A stretch of DNA of 64,000 nucleotides, taken from assembly GCA_000701945.1 (NCBI GenBank), contig KL370841.1:368310-432309 (forward strand), in the 5' to 3' direction. Within the stretch, counting starts at the first letter, position 1, and each line of letters begins with the position of its first letter. The position numbers were made by a program, and so were the translations under genes. Source of the DNA: Anaerotruncus sp. MC2020 (GTDB lineage: Bacteria; Bacillota; Clostridia; Oscillospirales; Ruminococcaceae). The notes beneath the pieces are model-generated. The model searched no databases. It was given only the letters and a program-made list of their open reading frames with translations, and had not been told where the DNA came from. Positions 58,335-64,000 of this stretch are shown here, in pieces.

Positions 58335-59510
58335 ATGAGCAGTGAAAGCACAATAAAAAAATTCAACGAGCACGTTATGCAGTCCTACGGAAGATACCCG
58401 CTCGCAATGAAGCAGGGCGAGGGCAGGCGCTGTACGGACGAGGACGGCAGGGAATATATCGACTTCGGAAGCGGTATCGGTACCAACAGCCTCGGCTACT
58501 GCGACGAGAAATGGGCTGACGCGGTGTGCGCTCAGGCGAGAACTCTCCAGCACAATTCCAACTACTACTACACAGCCGTTCAGGCTGAATTTGCGGAAAA
58601 GCTCTGCGCGGTGTCGGGGTATGACAAGGTCTTCTTCGGCAACAGCGGCGCGGAGGCTAACGAGTGCGCGATAAAGGTCGCGAGGAAGTACAGCTTCGAC
58701 AAGTACGGCAAGGGCAGGCACAACATCATCACCCTCGTCAATTCCTTCCACGGCAGGACGATAGCGACGCTGTCCGCTACGGGACAGGACGTCTTCCATA
58801 ACTACTTCTTCCCCTTCGTTGAGGGCTTCATCAACGTCGAGGCGAACAATATCGCAGACCTGAAAGCCAAGCTCGACGATACCGTGTGCGCGGTAATGAT
58901 AGAGTACGTACAGGGCGAGGGCGGCGTGAACAAGCTCGACAAGGACTTCGTTGACGCGATATACGAGCTATGTGCACCGAAGGATATCCTCGTCATCGCG
59001 GACGAGATACAGACGGGCGTCGGCAGGACGGGCAAGTTCCTCGCGGGCGACCACTACGGCAAAAAAGCCGATATAACCACGCTTGCCAAGGGCATAGCGG
59101 GCGGACTCCCCATGGGCGCGTGCCTCGTGAACGAAAAGCTCGCGGGAGTTCTGACAGCGGGTACGCACGGCTCGACCTTCGGCGGCAACCCCATTGCCTG
59201 CGCGGGCGGACTTGCAGTCCTCGACAGGATAGAGAGCGAGGGCTTCCTCGACAGCGTATGCGCCAAGGCAGAGCACTTCAGAACAAGGCTTGAAAAATGC
59301 AGTGAGGTCGCGGGAGTGAGCGGTCTCGGACTGATGATAGGAATAACTCTCAAATCGAAAAAAGCGGCAGATGTAGCAAAGGCGGCTCTTGAAAAGGGTC
59401 TGCTCGTGCTGACGGCAAAGGACAAGGTGAGACTCCTCCCGCCGCTTACTATTGAGGTCAGTGAGATAGACGCAGGACTCGACCTGCTGTTTGAGATACT
59501 GGAGGAATGA
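58335..59510 (+). CDS. argD: Acetylornithine aminotransferase
   Basis: 391 residues. PLP lysine K252 in LAKGIAGGLPMGA, ADEIQTGVGRTGKF upstream with the PLP Asp, NSGAEANECAIK for phosphate, and GTHGSTFGGNP. Converts acetylglutamate semialdehyde to acetylornithine. AAGGAGAG before the ATG. Confidence 0.95.
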   Translation: MSSESTIKKFNEHVMQSYGRYPLAMKQGEGRRCTDEDGREYIDFGSGIGTNSLGYCDEKWADAVCAQARTLQHNSNYYYTAVQAEFAEKLCAVSGYDKVFFGNSGAEANECAIKVARKYSFDKYGKGRHNIITLVNSFHGRTIATLSATGQDVFHNYFFPFVEGFINVEANNIADLKAKLDDTVCAVMIEYVQGEGGVNKLDKDFVDAIYELCAPKDILVIADEIQTGVGRTGKFLAGDHYGKKADITTLAKGIAGGLPMGACLVNEKLAGVLTAGTHGSTFGGNPIACAGGLAVLDRIESEGFLDSVCAKAEHFRTRLEKCSEVAGVSGLGLMIGITLKSKKAADVAKAALEKGLLVLTAKDKVRLLPPLTIEVSEIDAGLDLLFEILEE

Positions 59511-59513
59511 TTC

Positions 59514-60002
59514 ATGGAGCTGATGATCTCTGTAAAAGGGAACAAATATACAGTTACAGATAAAAAGCAGCAAAGGCTTCTCTATACGATAAAGAAGAAG
59601 GCGTTCAGCAGCGGAAGATATGTTCTGCTCGACGCGAGCAATTATCAGCTGTATACCATAGTGCAGACGAGCGACGACCGCAAGCCTACATTTTCGATAA
59701 CGCACAACGACGCCTATATCATGAAGCTCGAGTGCAAGTCGCTCTTCCTCGACCCGACTATCAACGTCAGCGGCAAGGATACTGCGGGCACCAAAATAGT
59801 ATATGACATAGCGAGCAAGGATCACAGGGATTTTCAGCTTCTGAGAGACGGACTGAATGTCGGAAAGCTGCTCGTGCATCTGACGGTGTCGGGCGAGCTG
59901 CAATACGAAATCGAGATAGAGGACAAGGTCTTCGACGACTATATACCGCTCTTTGCCATTGCTGTCGACCTGACCTTCGGCAATATAAACAAGGGCAAAT
60001 AA
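59514..60002 (+). CDS. LURP-one/Tubby-like beta-barrel protein
   Basis: 162 residues, mostly beta strands ending with a hydrophobic helix (YIPLFAIAVDLTF), as in LURP-one-related and Tubby C-terminal folds. FSITHNDAYIMKLECKSLFL and VSGKDTAGTKIVYDI fit this pattern. It starts 4 bases after argD and ends 21 bases before argF, so it is transcribed with them. Role in the pathway unknown. Confidence 0.65.
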   Translation: MELMISVKGNKYTVTDKKQQRLLYTIKKKAFSSGRYVLLDASNYQLYTIVQTSDDRKPTFSITHNDAYIMKLECKSLFLDPTINVSGKDTAGTKIVYDIASKDHRDFQLLRDGLNVGKLLVHLTVSGELQYEIEIEDKVFDDYIPLFAIAVDLTFGNINKGK

Positions 60003-60023
60003 TGAACTGAAAGGACATATGAT

Positions 60024-60929
60024 ATGAAACACTTACTTAAAATGCTCGACCTGAGCACTGAAGAAATAACCGAGATACTCGACCTTGCAGACCAGCTCAA
60101 ATATGAGCTCAAGCACAATATCCCGCATCCCCACCTCAAGGGCAAGACTCTCGGAATGATATTCCAGAAGGCTTCGACACGTACAAGGGTATCGTTTGAG
60201 ACGGGTATGTACCAGCTCGGCGGTTATCCGCTGTTCCTCTCGTCGAACGACCTCCAGATAGGACGCGGCGAGCCCGTACAGGACACCGCACGCGTGCTCT
60301 CACGCTACCTCAGCGGCATAATGATACGCACCTTCGAGCAGAAGGAGGTCGAGGACCTCGCGAAATACGGCAATATCCCGATAATCAACGGTCTTACGGA
60401 CTTCTGCCACCCCTGTCAGGTGCTCGCTGACCTCATGACTATCCGTGAGTTCAAGGGCAAGCTCGACGGACTGAAGATGTGCTTCATCGGTGACGGCAAC
60501 AATATGGCGAATTCCCTCATCGTAGGCGGACTCAAGACGGGTATGAGCGTGTCTATCGCTTGCCCGAAGGACTACCAGCCTCCGAAGGAGATACTCGACT
60601 TTGCGGCAGGCTACGGCGACAAGTTCACGATGACTGAGGTACCGCTCGAGGCGGCAAAGGACGCCGACGTTATCCTCACGGACGTATGGGCTTCCATGGG
60701 TCAGGAGGACGAGGCTGAGAAGCGCAGGAAGGCGTTCACGGGCTATCAGGTCAACGACGAGCTCATGGCAGTCGCAAAGGCAGACGCAATGGTGCTTCAC
60801 TGCCTGCCCGCACACCGCGAGGAGGAGATAACCGAGAAGGTGTTCGAGGAGCACGCAAAGGAGATATTCGAGGAGGCAGAGAACCGTCTCCACGCACAGA
60901 AGGCAGTAATGGTAAAGCTCATGGCATAA
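60024..60929 (+). CDS. argF: Ornithine carbamoyltransferase
   Basis: 301 residues. Carbamoyl-phosphate motif STRTR (51-55), FCHPCQVLAD, and the ornithine loop MVLHCLPAHREEE. Makes citrulline from ornithine and carbamoyl phosphate. Carbamoyl phosphate synthetase is not in the window. Last gene of the arg set. Confidence 0.96.
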   Translation: MKHLLKMLDLSTEEITEILDLADQLKYELKHNIPHPHLKGKTLGMIFQKASTRTRVSFETGMYQLGGYPLFLSSNDLQIGRGEPVQDTARVLSRYLSGIMIRTFEQKEVEDLAKYGNIPIINGLTDFCHPCQVLADLMTIREFKGKLDGLKMCFIGDGNNMANSLIVGGLKTGMSVSIACPKDYQPPKEILDFAAGYGDKFTMTEVPLEAAKDADVILTDVWASMGQEDEAEKRRKAFTGYQVNDELMAVAKADAMVLHCLPAHREEEITEKVFEEHAKEIFEEAENRLHAQKAVMVKLMA

Positions 60930-60940
60930 GATACATAGGA

Positions 60941-60966
60941 AAGGCGCACTTCGGTGCGCCTTTTTT
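60941..60966 (+). terminator. Terminator of the arg operon
   Basis: AAGGCGCAC, TTCG tetraloop, GTGCGCCTT and T-run. Confidence 0.92.
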
Positions 60967-60984
60967 AATTGAGAATTGAGAATT

Positions 60985-61045
60985 AATGTAGGGGACGGCG
61001 TCCTCGACGTCCCTACGAAAAATGTGTAAGGGACGGAGCCGTGAA
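60985..61045. repeat. GTAGGGGACG-type palindromic repeats
   Basis: Two arms GTAGGGGACG...CGTCCCTAC and a half copy GTAAGGGACGGAGCCGTG. Same family as the array at 46.8 kb. Confidence 0.5.
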
Positions 61046-61079
61046 AACAGAAAGGACTGCCCTGTTTTTTCTATTCCTC

Positions 61080-61107
61080 TTGATTATTATTATAATTGTG
61101 CTATAAT
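61080..61107 (+). promoter_or_regulatory. Promoter of methyltransferase gene
   Basis: TTGATT and TATAAT with a 16-bp spacer. Confidence 0.7.
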
Positions 61108-61136
61108 ACTATTATGAATCAGAACAGGAGGCAGTT

Positions 61137-61748
61137 ATGTCTGAGAATATTTTTAAGCGCTTTAGAAGATATGCGCGCTATACCTTTGAATACATATTCA
61201 TAGAAAAGCCGCGAGGACTTGATTTTTCAATGAGAGATACTCGACTCTTATCCGAAACAAACGGTATTATGCATGGATACAGCAAAACCGACAGCGCTCA
61301 TATCAAGGAGATTTTTTCCAAGCTGACGATAGATAATTCGGTAAAAATACTTGATGTCGGCTGCGGAAAGGGAGCTTTTATCAGAAGGGCTTGCAAAGAA
61401 AAGTTTGGAGCTGTCGGTGGAATAGAATATGACAAGCAAACATTTGACATCTGCAAGAAAAACTTTGAACGGCTTAAAATGTCGGATAAAATAAATATAT
61501 ACAACTGCGATGCAAGGGATTTTCCGCATTATGGAGATTATAATGTTTTTTATTTCTTCAATCCGTTTGATAAAGAAATAATGGATAAAGTTATGGACAA
61601 AATAATTGATTCGCGCAAAGAAAAGATATATATTATTCTGCATAATCCCGTGGCTGCTGACGTTATTGAAGCTCATGGAGGAAAAATGACAGAGCGACTT
61701 TATGATAAGGTCAAATCCTACTGGACAAATATATATGAAATAGCATAG
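61137..61748 (+). CDS. Class I SAM-dependent methyltransferase
   Basis: 203 residues. Motif I KILDVGCGKGAFI binds SAM; VGGIEYDKQTF is the acidic loop and VFYFFNPFDKEIM is motif IV. The N-terminal 45 residues are basic and aromatic. Substrate unknown. AGGAGGC lies before the ATG. More AT-rich than the arg genes before it, so possibly acquired. Confidence 0.87.
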   Translation: MSENIFKRFRRYARYTFEYIFIEKPRGLDFSMRDTRLLSETNGIMHGYSKTDSAHIKEIFSKLTIDNSVKILDVGCGKGAFIRRACKEKFGAVGGIEYDKQTFDICKKNFERLKMSDKINIYNCDARDFPHYGDYNVFYFFNPFDKEIMDKVMDKIIDSRKEKIYIILHNPVAADVIEAHGGKMTERLYDKVKSYWTNIYEIA

Positions 61749-61907
61749 CGGCAGACCTGAAAAAGCGGCAGTTTCATGACTGCCGTTTTGTTTTTTTGTA
61801 GGGGCACATTCCGTGAAAAGTCCTCGACTCCCATTTTTGATAGACCGTCTACAACTATGACGTAACGTCATGGTTGCAGGAGTGAGAAAAAAGCAGGGGA
61901 GTCAGAA

Positions 61908-61936
61908 TTGACATTAAATGCCGCAAGTGGTAAAAT
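61908..61936 (+). promoter_or_regulatory. Promoter of dockerin-transglutaminase gene
   Basis: TTGACA and TAAAAT with a 17-bp spacer. A GTCATAACGT-type inverted repeat and GTAGGGGC half-repeat lie upstream. Confidence 0.7.
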
Positions 61937-61992
61937 AAAACTACGGGAAAAATCGGTTTTTGACATTTTCCGACATAATTGGGGGAATAATC

Positions 61993-63252
61993 ATGAGAAA
62001 AGCTATGGCGGCTATGACCGCTCTTGCGCTGACCGTCTCCGCAGTGGGAGCTCTCCCCGCGCGGGCAGCCGAGACGCATTCTCTCGGCGACTGCAACTGC
62101 GACGGACAGGTCAACGCTTCCGATGCGACCGAAGTTTTGAAATACTACTCGGCTCTCTCTACGGGCGGTGACGTATGGGCGGACGACAAGGTCAGGCTCG
62201 CGGATATGGACGGCGACGGCAAGGTCGACTCCACCGACGCATCGCACATTCTCGGCTATTATTCGGCAGTTTCCACGGGCACGGATATAACTCCCGAGAA
62301 GTATATGCAGTACAGGACAAAGGGCTTCGGCGAGTTCAGCTACTACAGCAGCATCGAGGTACGCGCAGGAAACGGCTGCGTGAAAATAAAGGCAAATGAC
62401 ATTTCCGCGGACGAGTACTTGCAGCAGCAGTACCCAGAGGGAGTGACCTCCTGCGCGTATGATGTCAGCGTGTACAGATACACCGCAAACGCCGACGGTA
62501 CGGAGAAAAGCGAGCTTGTCTGCTCCGAGACCGTGCGCGATATCGGCAAGGGCGAGCGCGTGTACAGATACTACGGCGAGGAGTACCGTCAGCCTGTTGA
62601 CGTGTTCAGCGCGGCGCTCCCGCAGGAGCTCGAAACTAAGGGCTGTTCGTATCGCGTCGAGGTGCGCGGACACTATAAAATAGGCGGAGTTGAGGTCACA
62701 GCGGCGAATACGTCGACTGCGGCACTTGACACTCTGCCGCTGATAGTCAACAACGCAAAGCTCACTCCGCACGACGCGTACAAGCTCTACAATATCAAGG
62801 TGAATCCGCCCGTTTACAAGGCGACGTACTATGTCACGGCGGCGGACAAGAAGATTCTCGACGACTTCGCCGCGGAGCACTTCACGCCCGATATGTCGAA
62901 CTATGACAAGATAGAGTACACGTGGGACTGGCTGAACAAGAACGTCACCTACGCGAGCGGAAGCCTCTACAACGACATCATTTCGGACAGCTGGGTGTCG
63001 GCGTGCTTTGTCAAGAAAAAGGGACAGTGTCTGCAATACAACGGCGCACTTGCCGAAATGCTGGCGTATATGGGCTACGACGTCTATATGCTGGAGATGT
63101 GGCTAAACCCCGACGGCACGAATCAGCACTTCCGCGCGGAGGTCGTCATCGACGGTCAGGCGTACAGCATCGAGGTCGGCAACAACGGCTCCTACGCGGG
63201 CTGGCTGTGGCTGTTCAGGCCCATAGAATCAAGCATAAAGGATTTGAAGTAA
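61993..63252 (+). CDS. Secreted dockerin protein with transglutaminase-like domain
   Basis: 419 residues from the ATG at 61993 (GGGGGAAT upstream). Signal peptide 1-26, then a type I dockerin at 31-96 with two calcium loops (DCNCDGQVNASD, DMDGDGKVDSTD). A beta-rich middle follows, then a transglutaminase-like fold with C346 (KKGQCLQYNGALAEML) and H379 (NQHFRAEV); the third acidic residue may be in VIDGQAYSIEVG. Could be a cysteine protease, crosslinker or inactive binder on the cell-surface complex. Confidence 0.85.
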   Translation: MRKAMAAMTALALTVSAVGALPARAAETHSLGDCNCDGQVNASDATEVLKYYSALSTGGDVWADDKVRLADMDGDGKVDSTDASHILGYYSAVSTGTDITPEKYMQYRTKGFGEFSYYSSIEVRAGNGCVKIKANDISADEYLQQQYPEGVTSCAYDVSVYRYTANADGTEKSELVCSETVRDIGKGERVYRYYGEEYRQPVDVFSAALPQELETKGCSYRVEVRGHYKIGGVEVTAANTSTAALDTLPLIVNNAKLTPHDAYKLYNIKVNPPVYKATYYVTAADKKILDDFAAEHFTPDMSNYDKIEYTWDWLNKNVTYASGSLYNDIISDSWVSACFVKKKGQCLQYNGALAEMLAYMGYDVYMLEMWLNPDGTNQHFRAEVVIDGQAYSIEVGNNGSYAGWLWLFRPIESSIKDLK

Positions 63253-63253
63253 T

Positions 63254-63622
63254 ATGGAAAACACGATTATAGGAGTTATAGGCGCGGCGGCGGGAGTTGT
63301 CGGGCTGGTGATGTTCGTGCGCACGCTGATTTTCAGGCTCGGCGGCGCAGAGGCGGTCGGGCGCGTCGTGTCGGCGCGTCAGGACAGCAAGGGCAGGTAT
63401 ATCCACAAGGTGGCGTATCAGGTCGGCGGCGAGGAGGTCGTCAGCGAGGACAGCGAGGCATATATGCGGCCGCTCGACAGCGGGGCGGAGCTACCGCTGA
63501 TATACAAGAGAAACGAGCCGACGCGCTGTAAATCCCTGCGCGAGGTCAATCTGAGCCTCATAGGATTCGGTATTTTAGCTCTCATGGGAGCGGCTTTTGT
63601 AATCAGATTTTTGGTCTTGTAG
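63254..63622 (+). CDS. DUF3592-like membrane protein
   Basis: 122 residues; helices at about 4-28 and 98-121 flank a beta domain (EAVGRVVSARQDSKGRYIHK). Starts 1 base after the previous stop, so it is co-translated with the dockerin protein. Function unknown. Confidence 0.7.
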   Translation: MENTIIGVIGAAAGVVGLVMFVRTLIFRLGGAEAVGRVVSARQDSKGRYIHKVAYQVGGEEVVSEDSEAYMRPLDSGAELPLIYKRNEPTRCKSLREVNLSLIGFGILALMGAAFVIRFLVL

Positions 63623-63665
63623 CAATTTGCACAAAAAACTGCTGAAAAAGCAGTTTTTCTTTTGC

Positions 63666-63694
63666 TTGACAAACTGCTTGCAGGGTGATATAAT
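63666..63694 (+). promoter_or_regulatory. rRNA operon promoter
   Basis: TTGACA and TATAAT with a 17-bp spacer, about 200 bases before 16S. Confidence 0.9.
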
Positions 63695-63700
63695 AATAAA

Positions 63701-63890
63701 GCTGACCCGAGAGGACAGCGAACAACAGCATCTTGAAAATTGAACAATGCTAAGAAAAAGTAACGACCCTTGAGATTCCTTTGCGAGAGCAAAGAAAGGT
63801 CAAGTAAAGACTAAAAAATGCGCAGTAATAACGCAAGCGTTATTGAACAGGATTAAGATATTTTAGTCCGAAAGGATTAATATATACTAT
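63701..63890 (+). other. rRNA leader
   Basis: Contains CTTGAAAATTGAACAATG (typical of firmicute rrn leaders), a CCTTTGC/GCAAAGAAAGG hairpin and an AATAACG/CGTTATT hairpin (63825-63845). Likely antitermination and RNase III processing region. Confidence 0.65.
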
Positions 63891-64000
63891 TTAATAAAGA
63901 GTTTGATCCTGGCTCAGGACGAACGCTGGCGGCACGCTTAACACATGCAAGTCGAACGGAGAATTTTGGATTTATTCGGAATTCTTAGTGGCGGACGGGT
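63891..64000 (+). rRNA. rrs: 16S ribosomal RNA, 5' end (cut by window end)
   Basis: AGAGTTTGATCCTGGCTCAG begins at 63898 (E. coli position 8), followed by GACGAACGCTGGCGGC and CATGCAAGTCGAACGG. Start is estimated from that offset. Only the first ~110 bases are present. Confidence 0.97.

Overview
The window looks like chromosomal DNA of a fibre-degrading Ruminococcus (Oscillospiraceae). The reasons are type I dockerins on plant-polysaccharide enzymes (GH10-GH43 xylanase, GH43 arabinanase, PL1 pectate lyase and a transglutaminase-like protein), an [FeFe]-hydrogenase maturation GTPase (HydF), Gram-positive promoters (TTGACA-17-TATAAT) and strong AGGAGG-type ribosome binding sites. Species was not determined; everything here is read from sequence only, with no database search.

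Layout. 0-3 kb: end of a solute-binding protein, then a REC-GGDEF-EAL response regulator and an HPt protein. 3.3-20 kb: an accessory, partly AT-rich and mosaic stretch. It holds two paralogous tRNA-array modules (4.4-5.4 kb and 13.2-14.3 kb), each built as promoter, small ORF, hairpin, small HTH gene, tRNA genes with a conserved GC-rich spacer. An ATP-dependent RNA ligase follows array 1 and a P-loop kinase lies downstream of array 2. The stretch also holds a Fic protein, Ogt, a radical SAM enzyme, gene remnants (GH43 / integrase / esterase chimera) and a decayed integrative element (14.6-19.8 kb) with repeats, two RHH proteins, Xis and a tyrosine integrase next to a tRNA-Glu/tRNA-Met operon. 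20.2-27.2 kb: a minus-strand operon of a vWA protein, lipoprotein, PP2C phosphatase, Ser/Thr kinase and Sel1 protein, then a CPBP protease and a flavoprotein. 27.5-42.4 kb: fibre-degradation genes interleaved with an aldolase-like enzyme, a MITE-like element and a P-type ATPase. 42.6-49 kb: vWA lipoprotein, TtcA-like PP-loop ATPase, lactate dehydrogenase, HydF and a DUF2809 protein, with intergenic palindromic repeats. 49-61 kb: the arginine pathway argG, argH, argC, argJ, argB, argD, argF with ArgR-type boxes before argG. 61-64 kb: methyltransferase, dockerin-transglutaminase protein, a DUF3592-like protein, and the promoter, leader and first bases of a 16S rRNA gene.

How it works together. 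The secreted enzymes attack xylan, arabinan and pectin and would dock on a scaffoldin encoded elsewhere. LDH and HydF fit a sugar fermenter that makes lactate and hydrogen. The arg genes give a complete acetyl-cycle route from glutamate to arginine (ArgJ recycles the acetyl group). The most unusual content is the duplicated HTH-regulated tRNA array with an RNA ligase at its end, which suggests a tRNA-supply or tRNA-repair function. This is inference and is set out in the findings.
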